Shown here piece after piece: positions 1-12,646 of a DNA stretch of 64,000 bases. A program made the position numbers and the translations under genes. How positions within the stretch are numbered: the stretch's first letter is position 1; every line of letters begins with the position of its first letter. Location: assembly GCF_000835495.1 (NCBI RefSeq), contig NW_015622543.1, forward strand, positions 4,452,619-4,516,618, in the 5' to 3' direction. The notes under the pieces are model-generated. The model ran no database searches and was not told the origin of the DNA. It worked only from the letters and a program-made list of their open reading frames with translations. Source of the stretch: Cladophialophora immunda (Eukaryota; Ascomycota; Eurotiomycetes; Chaetothyriales; Herpotrichiellaceae).

Positions 1-576
1 GCCTCATCTGCCACTTGGCAGCCCAGTCCCAAGTTCTGCATCTGCGACTAGCTGGGGCTCTTGGGGCCGTTCACACAGACCAATCGATCCAGCTGGGCGT
101 CACCACCTCCACGGCGTGGGCCAGCGTCGACATCCTATCATCCCATCCGCGCCTGCATGCAGATTTCGAGGAGCCAGGGTCAAAGATGAGACCAGAGCCA
201 AAAACTGGGCCCTTTGGGGCCGCCAATGAAAATTCTCCAGGAGGAAGAAAGATTGCCGCGCCATATGTGACCACGAGGCTGAGGCAGGTTCCCTCGCTAC
301 TTTTCCACTGCCGCATCAGTGCTCGTATGCTTGGATTGACCCAGGACAGGCACGGTGTTCCGCCCACTGGGGCCGCCAATGGATACCACAGAACATGATC
401 CGGGACCTTCCGCAGGATTTTATCAGAAGAGGAGGGGAAGGATGAGGCCGCCGTCGATATCCAAAGACCACCACCGCGTTTCGTGACGCCTGACCCAGCC
501 CGTGTCCTTGGTCGTACACCTAGGTAGACAACTGACTATAGGCGAGCAAAATTCAAAATTTCCAGGTGCAGTGCAA
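1..576. other. Gene-free left edge
   Basis: Overlapping open frames occur on both strands, but none has a recognisable domain, a convincing start context or splice continuity. I see nothing I can support as a gene here. A CCTAGGTA motif sits near position 519. Confidence 0.4.
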
Positions 577-745
577 CTGACTCTTGACTGGGGCAGATCT
601 AGGAATTTGGATACTCGTCTCTGTGAGCCGGGGACTGCGATGGGATCAACGGCCTGGCCTCATCCGCGCTGAGTGTCACACATCGCAGAGCGGGTTCAGA
701 GGGATGGGGATCAGAATTCCTAGATCTGCCCCAGTCGAGAGTTAG
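577..745. repeat. Foldback / MITE-like inverted repeat
   Basis: Positions 577-608 and 714-745 are near-perfect inverted repeats; both arms contain the core GACTGGGGCAGATCTAGGAA (read on + in the left arm, on - in the right arm) with about two mismatches over roughly 32 bases. The similarity continues more weakly inward, ending in a shared CTGCGATG, so most of the 169 bp could fold into one long hairpin. No coding sequence lies inside and no clear target-site duplication is visible. It is best described as a non-autonomous foldback element or MITE; a large regulatory hairpin is the alternative. Confidence 0.6.
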
Positions 746-911
746 CTTACCGGTGAGCAGTATACAAGATGCAGGGGATTGATCCTTCAATTGATGTGCG
801 GATGACTGCACAAGGAGTTTGAATACTTTCCTCGGTGTGATATCCTGCTACCTCTTCATTGTCAAGACCCCGGTTTGACCCTCCCAAATACCCTTCCTGA
901 CTACCTGCACT

Positions 912-1346
912 ATGAGCAAGTCAAGGACGACATGGCATGCGACCTCCCCAGGGTTATTGACCGACCCCAACACCCCAGGTACCAAAAAGGTCAAGGAACC
1001 GACATCTGTTGACGTCTCCCCAATGCAACGCTTCCTGGCCGAAGACCCCCGGCACCAACCATGGCACGGCCTGAGCCCTACCAACACCAGCTCAATCCCC
1101 TCCCCCTCCACGAAGAGAAGCCCGGCGAGTGTGAGGCAGAAAACAGGGCCAATCTTCACAACCCCATCCACCACGGGGGCAACCACGGGCTCGACCTCGA
1201 AAGACGACGGAGCCTGCCCCAGTCACTCTGCATCTCAACCATCACGGGCTCATACGGCGGGCCATGGTCACGACAAACACCAAGAGAAGCCGCCAATGGA
1301 CCACGACCTGAAGTATGTTGGTCAGATGTTTGCCGGGGATAAGTGA
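912..1346 (+). CDS. Small hypothetical protein, Ser/Thr/Pro-rich
   Basis: An uninterrupted frame of 144 residues, rich in Ser, Thr, Pro and His, that looks disordered: no membrane segment, signal peptide or known domain is visible. The C-terminus ends in a somewhat more ordered segment (DLKYVGQMFAGDK). I do not recognise the family. An antisense frame of similar length covers much of it, so coding on this strand is not proven. It lies just downstream of the foldback element and upstream of the 3' end of the ornithine aminotransferase gene. Confidence 0.3.
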   Translation: MSKSRTTWHATSPGLLTDPNTPGTKKVKEPTSVDVSPMQRFLAEDPRHQPWHGLSPTNTSSIPSPSTKRSPASVRQKTGPIFTTPSTTGATTGSTSKDDGACPSHSASQPSRAHTAGHGHDKHQEKPPMDHDLKYVGQMFAGDK

Positions 1347-1812
1347 TGAAAAGACACGATGGACCCCACGGGAGCAAGAGGCTTTGGCCGGGGGACAGCC
1401 GAACGGGGTGGATGATGGTGGAGCAGAGGAGTTGATACATGTCTATCCAGGCCAGCATATGGAGTCGTGGCTGAATCCGAGCCCTCGACTTTGGTCCTCA
1501 ACACCCTTTGTTGTTGTCCACACAAGACTGAACATTTCCAAACGTCCATGCAGCGAATTCGGTTCCGTAAGAGTCTATGCCTTATCAATACAGACATTCT
1601 CCATGACCACTGGGAAACCACTGCTTTGACAATCCAAAACCGGCACCTCCCTGGCTGAAAAGCTGAATGTTAATGCCACCACTCCGCGAGCAAAGACCCA
1701 CGTCTCCGGTGAACGTCATTCCTCTGTGACTCGTTAGTATTAGATGCATCATAGCCTCGTGCTGCCCATGGTCCTGCCATGCGGCGACTCCTCTCCGCCA
1801 ACACAATCCGCC
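1347..1812. other. Intergenic, nothing recognised
   Basis: This stretch between the small hypothetical gene and the end of the convergent aminotransferase gene has only short overlapping frames on both strands. Nothing can be supported. Confidence 0.4.
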
Positions 1813-3346
1813 TTAATTATCCACACCGATGTGAACATTCTTCTCTCCCTCTGGAAGCACCTGCTTCTCCTTCTCTCCCTTTAAGTTTGGAAGTTCCACC
1901 ACGGCCTCCGCAATGATAGCCAAGGCACGCTTGATTTCCTCTTCCGTGATGACTAGCGGCGGGGCGAGACGGATGATGTTCTGGTGCGTGGGTTTGGCCT
2001 ATCATAACGGTCAGAACCACCATATAATGGACAATCAACCACATGAGTTGACCCCGAGGGTTGGAAAAACTCACCAATAATCCTTTCTCCTTCATCAACA
2101 TACACAGATCCCACGCACTATGACCGTTCGTCTTTGCCTCGTCAATGACAATCGCGTTCAGCAGGCCCTTGCCCCTGACTGTCTTGATCAAGTCCGAATT
2201 CAGATTCCTCAGTCCATCACGGAACAGCTGTCCAAGTTTCTCTGCCCGTTCGGTCATCTTCTCTTCGCGGACAACCTCCAGAGCGCGAATGGCAACTGCA
2301 CAACCAAGCGGATTGCCGCCGTAGGTGGATCCATGTGTACCGGGTTCGATGGTGAGCATCACATCTCTGCGGCCGAGAACGCAAGAGACGGGGTACATTC
2401 CGCCGGAGATGGCTTTGCCGAGGAGAACTAGGTCTGGTTTTATTCCAGCCCATTCGTGGCAGAGAAGTTTCCCCGTGCGGGCAATGCCAGTTTGAATCTC
2501 GTCGCAGATGAGCAGCACGTTGTGTTTGTCACACAGCGCGCGAAGCTCAGTCAGATAGCTGTCATCGGGAACCACAATACCGGCTTCGCCCTGGATCGGC
2601 TCAACGAGAAACCCGGCAATCTTGTCGCCGTGGGATTCAAACGCAGCACGGACGGCGGGGATGTCGTTGTAGGGTATCACTTTCCCGGTGGCGGGAGAGA
2701 TGCTGCCTACGCCGGGTAGATAAGGGCCATAGTTGTCGCGGGATTCGGGGTCTGTGGACATGGAGATGGCAGAAAATGTGCGTCCGTGGAAGTTCTCCGC
2801 CACACTGAGCACGATTGCCTCGTCATGAGGGATGCCTTTGGACTTGTATCCCCATTTCCTGGCGATCTTGACCGCGGTTTCCACCGCTTCAGCACCGGTA
2901 TTCATCGGCAAGACCATGTCGAAGTTGAAATACTTTGTGACAAACTCTGCGAAACGGGGAAATACGTCATTGTAAAATGCCCTCGAGCTCAGCGTGAGGG
3001 TCGAGGCTTGCTCAACAAGGGCCTTGACCAGTTCCGGGTGGCAATGGCCCTGATTCACGGCAGAATATGCGGAGAGGAAGTCCAGGTATTGTCGGCCTTC
3101 TGGATCCCATACCGTTGTTCCCAGTGCTCGAGCAAAGACAACCGGTAACGGATGGTAATTGTGGGCGGCGTATTGATGCTCGGCATGGATGGCTTCGTCG
3201 GAAGTGGAGGCGTGGTACTTTGATCGATCGGGAGTGCCAGCGGGGTGGAATGCGGGAGCGGTTGCCTTCAATTGCGTGCCCGTCGTCTGGCCATTCAACT
3301 TCGTGATACCGTTGACGCCATCACCGCTGGTTGCCGATGGTGCCAT
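1813..3346 (-). CDS. car2/otaA: Ornithine aminotransferase
   Basis: PLP-dependent class III aminotransferase converting L-ornithine and 2-oxoglutarate to glutamate-5-semialdehyde and glutamate, in cytosolic arginine catabolism. Two exons: 2075-3346 and 1813-1998, split by a 76 bp phase-0 intron (GTGAGT...ATAG). Splicing gives 485 residues and an ordered C-terminus ([20 protein letters not shown]); reading through the intron gives nonsense. Family marks include GHCHP near the N-terminus, FHGRTF, the aspartate in CDEIQTG that contacts the cofactor, and the Schiff-base lysine in LLGKAISGG. The first 45 residues are a low-complexity extension without an obvious mitochondrial presequence, as expected for a cytosolic fungal enzyme. 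It is divergent from the lumazine synthase gene. Identification is secure at family level. Confidence 0.95.
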
Positions 3347-4689
<1,343 letters not shown>

Positions 4690-4905
4690 TCCACGTAGCA
4701 TTGCCTACCTGCTTGTGGTGGTCTTCTGGAGTATCACAAGCCTGGAGGTCTCTCTGGTGTTTAGCCTTGATATGCGAGAGACGAAAAAAGCCCACAAAAC
4801 TAGATATCGCGTCGACGGTTGGTCCCAGCCTCTTTTTTTCAACTAGAAGCCCCATCGCCCGTCTCCAACGCCGGTAATGCTACAGTGCTGGAAAGGCGAA
4901 ATCAA

Positions 4906-5897
4906 TCATTCCTGCATGGCATCCTCTTCCTCCTCGTCTTCGTCGTCTCCTTCCAGGCTCTTCTTAGCCGCTTTCTCGGCCTCTTCGAGTAACTCTGATG
5001 GTACCTGCTCGTGTCGACCTTTTGTAGGACCGTCGAGGCTCGAGATCCAGGTCATCTCGAGTTCAAATTCCTTGTCTTTCGAGTCCTCATGCGCAACGTA
5101 AATAATTCTGGCAGCTTCCATGACGGCTTCTTTGAGAGTAAGGGCGCAGGTTGGTGAGCCTAGGTCAAGCTTTTCCAGCTCAGCTTTCGCAGCTTGCCGT
5201 CCTTTGCCAGTCGCAGCACCATAATAGCCCTGTGGTCCTTTGTCAGCATCATGCTTCGAAGCGATTCTTGTTGACATACCCAGTAGAGCCCACTAGGCTC
5301 GATCATATAAAGTCCCGGACCACCTCGTTTAACAGCTTCGCCCTCGAGCTTGCCACCTGCACCTGACGTGGGACCTTCTCCGACTTGGCCATCTACACCG
5401 CGTTCCGCCTCAGAATCCCAGCCTCCCAAGATGGCTGTCACACCAAAGGGCCGAACGCTGGAGTACAAGGTGTACGCCTGCACGTATCCCCCTACTCTTG
5501 ACGCCAAAGCGTGTATGGGAATGGGGGCCTTGTATGTTTGTCTCCAACTACTGGCCTCGTCTCTTGCTCTGCTGATGAGGTGACGACCGTCTGGTAATAG
5601 TCCAGAAGTCACGATGCCGGCGTTCCGATCGACCGTGGATATTCTCTTGTTGGAGCCCGGCTTTAGGAGCTTCGAGGTAATGATCTTCTCGCACGCCAGG
5701 ACCACCCCATGCTTTGTCCGGATTCCAATACACGTCCCGCCGTTTTCCACTGCTTTGACAGCGTATTCGACTTGGAAATTTCGTCCATCCGGTGAGAAGA
5801 CGGAGTTGGAGAGATCGTAGCCTGTACCTATCGACGTCTAGAGAACGAACAATTAGTATTCTGCAAGATCTTGATTGGGCTATAAGTGACATACCAT
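4906..5897 (-). CDS. PRE10: 20S proteasome subunit alpha-7
   Basis: Structural alpha-ring subunit of the 20S proteasome, closest to yeast Pre10/human PSMA3. Three exons: 5895-5897, 5280-5837 and 4906-5229, giving 294 residues. The first coding exon is just the ATG: a 57 bp intron (GTATGT...CTAG) follows at once, and exon 2 restores the canonical N-terminus TSIGTGYDLSNSVFSPDGR. The second intron is 50 bp. The alpha signature, the GAATGKGRQAAKAELEKL segment and a long acidic C-terminal tail (DDEDEEEEDAMQE) are diagnostic for alpha-7. A GGAGG-rich insertion near the middle (VDGQVGEGPTSGAGGKLEGE) lengthens one loop relative to yeast. Very secure. Confidence 0.96.
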
Positions 5898-6836
5898 TGC
5901 AACAGGATAGCTTGAGAAGATTCCTGGTGTGTTGATGAAAGGTGTGAACTCAGCACAGAGCCTCAAATTACAGAGGCGTCAGCAAGAATGCGTTTGACTT
6001 GGGGATATCGAGAAGATGATTCTACAGTGAGAACTTCTGTCACGGCCAGACTTCATTGAATGCGACGCAGGCTCCCCAGAGCCGCGCCATTGCAGATGGC
6101 GAGCAGGGATCCCAAAAGAGCCTAGTCCTGCCAAGGCGCGCATCGGGAAGTTTTGGCGTGTTTGATGAGTTTGGGCAGCAGCGAGCGCTACGTGTCATCA
6201 GCAGCTCCCGACTTGGTCATGTGTGATATTATCTGCCCCCGGTGCCCCTTCCAACTTCCCACCTTCAACTTCAGCTTTCTCTCTATCTCTGCTCGTCACC
6301 ACTTCTTCCAAGCTCCAAGATCTCAGACATCTCTTACATTCCTCCCTCCACCAGGCGGCCCTCACGCTCTGATGCTGAGCTGAGCCCCCGCCTTCTGTAA
6401 ATCGACGAGACTCGCAACACACAATTTACCAAACCCTCCTTACCCCGCTCCTCTCCTCCCCTTGACCTCGTCCTCTGCCCCTTGACTTCATATCTTTTCA
6501 CAAACAGATCAACAGCTTCTTGACTTCTGGCTTCTTCCGGACTGGAACATCAAAATTCCTTTGGACTGGACATCTGGATCCAAGGTCGCTCTTTGTTCTG
6601 GATACTGGACTGCCGACCTGCCTGGAGTTCTTTCACCGGATCCGGAAACCGGACCTCCTCGCTGGACTCCCTGGAGCTTCTATAGCAGACTTGTGTGTTA
6701 GTTAGTACAATACGAATTTGAAGCCTAAATCCCAGAATTTTTGCTTCTTCCTCTTCCCTGCCTGGTTGGTTCTCGTTTTGCAGACACAAGGATCTCTAAC
6801 CGCTGGTGTTGTTGTCAAATCTGAAGCCATCAGATC
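5898..6836. other. Long divergent promoter and 5' leader
   Basis: 939 bp between the proteasome start and the zinc-ribbon protein start. Positions 6230-6500 are strongly pyrimidine-rich on + (many CTCC/CTTC tracts), as in fungal core promoters and leaders. Short upstream frames occur (for example at 6153 and 6520) but have no coding character. The region likely holds both promoters and a long leader for the downstream gene. Confidence 0.45.
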
Positions 6837-7735
6837 ATGGCGTCGGCTTTTCACAGATGCCAGCATTGTGGCTACGAGACAGACCTCTCGAACAATCTGG
6901 CAGCCTTTGAAGAGAACCCTCATTGCAGACAGGTTTGTCCGGATCCAATCCCTGTTCATGACCTTCTGATTCTTTGCCCTAGTGCGGACTATCGGCGTTC
7001 GAGAGCGATATCAAGATGCAGGACGACCTGATCAACATGATGACACGCAACCTGCATCTCGGCCCTCTCCAGTCTCCGCCAGACATGTCCATGCCTCCGA
7101 CCCCTCAAGTTGTCCCGCAGTCGACGCCAATCACATATATCACACAACACTATCATCACTCAGCACACCAGGCACCACAGGATCTTCCCGTCTCAACCGC
7201 CCTCGAACGATCCGGCATCAATGCCTCGGCGTTGTTCCCATCCCAGTTGCAGTTGTTCAAGAATGCAGAGCCTGAACAAAGGTTGAGGTTGATCGAACTC
7301 TGGCAAATCGCCCCTCCAACGTACGGCAGTCAGATGCACCCTGATGATTTGGCGAATTGGCCGCAGACGAGCATGGAAAGAGAAGAAGAAGCCGCCAAGT
7401 ATCGATTGCAGTTGGTGGAACAAGAGAGGTTAAAGAATTTATGTGCTCTGCCTGCGGGTGAGATCAGACAAACTGCAGAGCCATATATACTACATGGCTA
7501 CGAGACACAGTCAAACGTAAACGGAGTTACAGCTTCGACGGAACTTGGCCCTCTCATGATGAAGGAAGACAACTACAAACAATCGAAGGACCCGGTATAC
7601 AATAGCAGAGAGTGGTGGCATCTGTCTGACGATGAGCCCATGGAACATCAATACGGCATGCTCCAGCAGATGTATGGTTATGGGATTGATTATTCCGTTG
7701 CTAGACGCGGTGATGGGGATTCAGAGATGTCTTGA
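6837..7735 (+). CDS. Hypothetical protein with N-terminal CxxC/CxxC zinc ribbon
   Basis: Two exons, 6837-6932 and 6983-7735, joined across a 50 bp phase-0 intron (GTTTGT...CTAG), giving 282 residues. The splice is supported by what it creates: exon 1 carries CQHC (Cys8, Cys11) and ends in HCRQ, and exon 2 opens with CGLSAFE, so the join completes a second pair, C30-x2-C33. This C-x2-C-x18-C-x2-C pattern is a likely zinc ribbon. The rest is Pro/Gln-rich and then acidic, with no membrane segment or known catalytic motif. I do not recognise the family; a nuclear or RNA-associated role is only a guess. Confidence 0.7.
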
Positions 7736-8340
7736 TTCACGGATTCAGGGTGTGACGTGGCAACCATGCAACAGATGAAAGTGATGGCATGATGTTGGCG
7801 TGCGAAGACTGCTTGGAATGTTTGATTTCGTGGTTGCATAGATTGGGCTGTAGATACTGATCGACATCGTTCCTTTGTTCAAATGGAAATTGCACATAAC
7901 CAGACAAAGCATGGTCTCGGAATTACGGCTCAGTCGTCGAATGCCCATATGCTCCTTGGGCACGAGATGGTAATTAAACGTTGAGGATCTACTGCTGGAG
8001 ATCTATTCGCCGGACCATTTTCCAGAAAGGGGTTCTTAGGACTGCAGCCCAGTTATTATGTAATTGCGGCAAGGGCAGATGGACGAACAAAGCATAGCTC
8101 AGATCATTCCACTGAAGTGCCGCAAGAGACCTTGGTAATCGTCCTGTAAGGAGCCAAAGGATCGACGCTGCATCAAGTCGTCGCAATGAGTTGAGGTGTC
8201 TTGGATCCATCGAGTCGATCAACCTCGAGCTTCTCAACTTGCAACTTCCTCCGTCAATCTCCCTCCGCTCCGCATGTCGTGAACTCCGGCTCGACGCAGT
8301 TTTGACGACGACCCTATCGATATCGGCCGCGCAACTCGAA
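7736..8340. other. Intergenic between zinc-ribbon and ArfGAP genes
   Basis: 605 bp holding the 3' end of one gene and the promoter of the next, both on +. Only short antisense frames are seen. Confidence 0.4.
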
Positions 8341-10750
8341 ATGGCCTCGATGAGCAAGCGAACTCAAGCGCGGAATGAGCGGGAGCTTCACGAGTTGCTC
8401 TCCGTGCCCGGGAATTCACAATGCGCCGATTGTGGTGCGAAGAACCCGGCGTGGGCGAGCTGGAATCTAGGAGTCTTCCTCTGCATGCGCTGCGCCTCTC
8501 TGCATCGTAAACTGGGCACTCATATTTCCAAGGTCAAATCTTTGAGCATGGATACCTGGTCGACAGAACAGGTTGAGGTGGGTGGAATCTCCATTCCTCC
8601 TCAGCGCATATCTACTGACACAAAGCCCACAGAACATGAGGCGCAACGGCAACAACGCGGTCAACAAGATCTACAACCCGAAGAACAAGAAGCCCGACAT
8701 GCCGCTTGATGTCGACGAAGTCGACTCGGCCATGGAAAGATTCATACGCAAGAAATACCAGGAAAAGAGTCTCACGGATGGCAAACCTGAACCTCCTCGG
8801 CGCGACGACGATTTACCCTCCAGTTATTCCAGACCTCAAGGCGGAGATCTGGATTCTCCTCCACCCCCTCTACCTCCGAAGAAAGGCAAATTCTTTGGTT
8901 TTGGTCTTCGCGCCTCGTCTTCCGCCTACAGTCTATCGAAGCATGATAAGAAGAAGCACCAGAAAGAGCCTCGAGTAGATAGCACATTTCGCATCCCCAC
9001 TGGAGACTATAATTCAAGAATGGACGATGCGCGCTTTGAGATGACAGACGCAGAATTACAAATGAAATTGGTCACGTTGAGAGACATGGGCTTTACCAAT
9101 ACCGACCGCAATACGAACTTGCTGCGCCGCTTGAATGGGAATGTGGAAAGGACCATTGAGGCCTTGGTTCAACTCGGACCCAGTGAAAATGGCAATACCG
9201 TTTCCTCCAGAAGACAGGGACCGGCGCCTACTGCGAGTCGAGATCCTGCCTCCAGGCCTCAAGAACCGTCGTACAACCCATTCACGTCCATGACCAACCA
9301 GCAGACTGTTGGTCTCTCAATGGCCAAATCCCAAGAGCCTTCAACTCCAACCAGCGCCACAACTTATGGCAGCAACAATCCTTATGCTCAGCCCAGTCGC
9401 AGCCCATCCCAGACGGGACTCGAACAGTCCTTTCAGTCGATGCAAGTTTCCCAGCCAGTTTCTCAACCCTTATTCCCTCACAGCACTGGGGGTTATCCAA
9501 GCCAACCTCCTCCTCTACAAGACCCTCGTTTCCAGTATTCAATGACGCCTCCAGTCACGTCGACGCAATTCCAACAAGGTTATGTAGCGTCACCAGCAGC
9601 GGTTCCTGTCGTCAGCAATCCCTTTTTTCAGCCCACCTCAGTGTCAGCTCAGTCGACAGGAAACAACCCGTTCCTTTCCCAGATGCCTCCATCTCCTTCA
9701 TCGAACCCTTTCTTCAATTTGCAATCATCTGGACAGCCAGGGCAAGTACAACAACGGCAAAGCTCGCTCCCGGCAAGTTTCAATCCCTTTGGGATACCGC
9801 CCTCCCATTCTTCGCCCCTTCAGTCGACACAACAGCCCCAGTCGCAGCAACCACAAGACTTGTTCGGCACTGCTCCTCAGAGTCAACTCCAGCCGAACAA
9901 TCCTTTTCAACAGGGCATACCGCAGCAACAACAGCCCCAAGTGTCGAGCCCTCAAATATCTCAAATCCAACCTCCTTACGGCAATTTCCAATATACCCAA
10001 CCTGAAATACAAACCCATCCTCAGACACAACCCCAGCAGCAGACACAACCGCAACCGATGCCGACGTCAACTCCTCAATTCCAGCAACAACTATCATATT
10101 CCCAACCACAATTCTCTCAGCATACTCAGCAGCCTATGATGCCCCAACAAACTGGCCGCTACGACAAAAGTTCCATCTTGGCTCTTTACAACTATCCACA
10201 ACTCGGCTCCCAGCAACTCGCTTCAATCCCAGAACCAGCCTCCGAACAGCAACAACCGCAACACCCGCAACAGTCGCTGCAGCACACAATCTCGTATTCC
10301 CCATCAGGTGATATCTTTGGCAACAATAATATCTCGCCTGCGAAACGTAGCGCGACTATGCCTGTTTCGCTGTCGAGTATGCACTCCGCCGGTGGAAGCG
10401 GGAATCGAAATCCATTCATGACCAACGTCACTGGCGCTAACGTGAACACCGTCAATACAAATGGGACATTAAATCCCTTTGCCGGCGGCGCTAGTCCATT
10501 CGGGTCCCCTCCGCCCGGCCATGCTCAGATTCAGAACCAGAGTTTTGGACAGAGCTTTCCGACACAGCAGCCTTTTGGGCAGGGGATGAACATGCCCAGC
10601 GGCATGGGTGCTGGTGTGGGAGTGCAGGGTGCACAACAGGGTATCGGGGCAAGGCATGCCAGCGCAGAGAGTATGAGTATCAACAATTTGGAAGCGGGGA
10701 GGCATAGTCCCGACGCCTTTGCAAACTTGAGCGCGAGATATATGAGATGA
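8341..10750 (+). CDS. ArfGAP with UBA domain and NPF-rich tail (Gts1/Ucp3-like)
   Basis: GTPase-activating protein for Arf, expected at Golgi/endosome or endocytic sites. Two exons, 8341-8577 and 8633-10750 (55 bp intron GTGGGT...ACAG, phase 0), 784 residues. Order: ArfGAP zinc finger at residues about 20-120 (CADC...CMRC with the arginine in SLHRKLGTHIS); the splice restores the family sequence STEQVE-NMRRNGNNAVNKIYNP. Next comes a UBA domain near residue 230-280 (MGFTNTDRNTNLLRRLNGNV). The last 480 residues are Gln/Pro-rich with many NPF motifs (ligands for EH domains) and GRYDKSSILALYNYPQL. The same order is known in yeast Gts1 and fission yeast Ucp3. The start at 8341 was chosen because upstream in-frame residues are not family-like. 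Confidence 0.9.
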
Positions 10751-11757
10751 GATATGTCACAAGGGCGGATGGGGCGAACGGGGCAAATTCGAGTCATTGA
10801 AAGCAGCGGGAAGTAATATTACATGGTTTCTTCAATATCTCACGTACCTAGGTAATCTTTTGATATGACGGCGTGAAGCAGCCAGGCTGGCTGGGATTCT
10901 CTGGTTCACCGACACAGAAAGAAGAAAGATAAGAAGGATGAAAGAGGGTACGACGGTGGGAGTCCGCCCCGGATATGGGGACGTGGAATGTAATGGCCTT
11001 CTACACACTCTACCTACCTACATAAATAGGTACCTGCCTAGCCGTTCTTGTCGGTATCTACACACCAATCTGCCTTTATCCTCGGTTCTCATGGTGTTTT
11101 GAAGCGATGGTTATCATTTCTTGCCCCCCTTCTCAGGGTATAATATTACGTGGTACCTTGTCACCACCCGGAACAGCTTTGCACGTAAGTGCGTATGCAG
11201 TCAAGGGGCGCGTTGATGGCCCTTCCACCTTGGACCGGGTGCCTGGAAGCAGGATGGAGAAAAGGGTTTACTTTTGTCTTGGCTCTCGTCGTCGAACCGC
11301 GTGTGTATGTGTATTGTATACTAGTATATGTATATTATAAATCCCCCGAACCGCGCTTATCCCTTGGCATTTTCGTTCAGAAAAAGGAGCACCGAGGAGG
11401 CCAGGCCGAGGGCGGCTCGATGTCACTCTATGTTTTGATTGTGGCATTCCTGCCTTGCCCAGGTGGAGGTATGTGATGCCGATCGTAATTCTTTATCACG
11501 AAGCTCAGCATAGTGCCATTTTCCCGCGGCAGAAAGGAAGGGCGTCCGTCTTTCCCCTTGGATCTCAGACATGGCTGATGAACGGTTTAACTAGGCCCTT
11601 GGCGAGCTCTTTCTCTTCATCGCTTCAATGAAGGCGATCGCAGCCTGCTTCCTTGCGTCTCCGTTCTGATGGAAAGCCACATCAAACTCGGCGGGCCGCA
11701 GTCCTCGACTCTACCATGACGTTCGCGCGCCCACTACTCTCATGTCGAATCAACGGT
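10751..11757. other. Intergenic with repeat copy A
   Basis: Contains the 3' end of the ArfGAP gene, CCTAGGTA-type motifs near 10844 and 11030, and copy A of a diverged direct repeat. No gene is supported. Confidence 0.45.
11207..11406 (+). repeat. Diverged direct repeat, copy A
   Basis: Begins GGGGCGCGTTGATGGCCC and shares, in the same order as copy B at about 13139-13291, the blocks GGGGCGCGTTGATGG, TTCCACC/GTCCACC, ACTTTTGTC, TCGTCGAACCG, CATTTTCG and GAG(C/T)A(C/T)CGA-GAGGC. Spacing differs between blocks, so the copies have drifted by indels and transitions. Origin unknown; a solo LTR or MITE relic is possible. Confidence 0.55.
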
Positions 11758-12646
11758 CTAGTGAAGACCACCGAAGAGACCCATCATGCTGATGGTGTAC
11801 AGGAGCAATCGGCTGGGGAGAGTGCGGAGGGCCGCGCTGGTTGATGTGGATTGTGCGATGGATGTGGTGGTGGCCACATTCGTCGGCGTTGGTGGTGCGA
11901 AAGTGAAGGTGACGCCGGCAGGTGCTATGGTGGTGGTTGCGGTGACATACGACTCATAGGTGTATTCTATCGCGAGCACATATGACGAGACATCGCAGTA
12001 CGCGACTGTCCACTGTGAAGCGAAGTTGACTGATCCCATCGTGGTGTAGATTGTTGCGCTGTCCGTCGAGATGAGCGTTGCACAGGCTGGGTAGTTGGGG
12101 CCGGTGCTGCGATCAGCTGTCAGTGTCTGATCGAAACCATCATCAGGGCTATACAAACCAGACTGTTGCCGTTGAGGTGCAGCTGCCTGTGCATTGGCCC
12201 GTATGGCTTTGGTCATAGCAAGCATTTGCCCAATTCTGGGTGCAGTTGGCAACCGTGGTCCAACTGTTCAACCCGCTCGTCGACACGGAAGTAGTACCAC
12301 AGCACAGGAAGGCACCGCTGGTTCCTATGGCGCAATTTTGCCCTTCGTTGCAAGCTATCGGCTGGTCTATTGCATTGTCAGTCGAGGAGAGTCTTCCCTA
12401 TGTACATTGACCGAACCACGCACGCGCATCACGAGTCACATAACCACAGACGGATCCCGTGGGAAACTGGATTAGGTCTCGTTCTCGAAGCTCTATCTGG
12501 GTTGCTCTGGCAGTAGTGCCTGGGCTGCCGCCTTACGACAGAGTCAAAGTCTGTGATGGCGAAAGCGCGTGCTGGGCCGAGCTTAGAGCTGCCAGTGCGA
12601 GTATCAAAACAAGCTGAAGCCTCACCATCTTCACCATTGACTGCAT
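11758..12646 (-). pseudogene. Secreted Cys-rich (GPI-like) surface protein, in-frame TAA
   Basis: Reads as a secreted fungal Cys-rich protein: signal peptide MVRLQLVLILALAALSSA (start at 12628, 12637 or 12646), then an ectodomain with CGY, C-x6-C-x7-CC and four further spaced cysteines, and a Ser/Thr-rich stalk ending in a hydrophobic tail (LLLYTISMMGLFGGL) compatible with a GPI signal. Two introns are clear: 12367-12405 (39 bp, GTACAT...ATAG) and 12107-12158 (52 bp, GTTTGT...GCAG); the second restores a cysteine. The same frame, however, is broken by TAA at 12533-12535, soon after the signal peptide. Either this is a nonsense mutation (a CAA-to-TAA change would fit), or a 30 bp micro-intron (GTAAGG...CCAG) removes it. 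No function is known for the family. Confidence 0.6.

Noticed and set aside
6153..6705. Possible uORFs or a gene in the pyrimidine-rich leader
   Set aside because: Composition is promoter-like and the peptides have no coding character.
9725..10139. Several open frames on both strands within the ArfGAP tail
   Set aside because: They are shadows of the Gln/Pro-rich repeat-like coding sequence.
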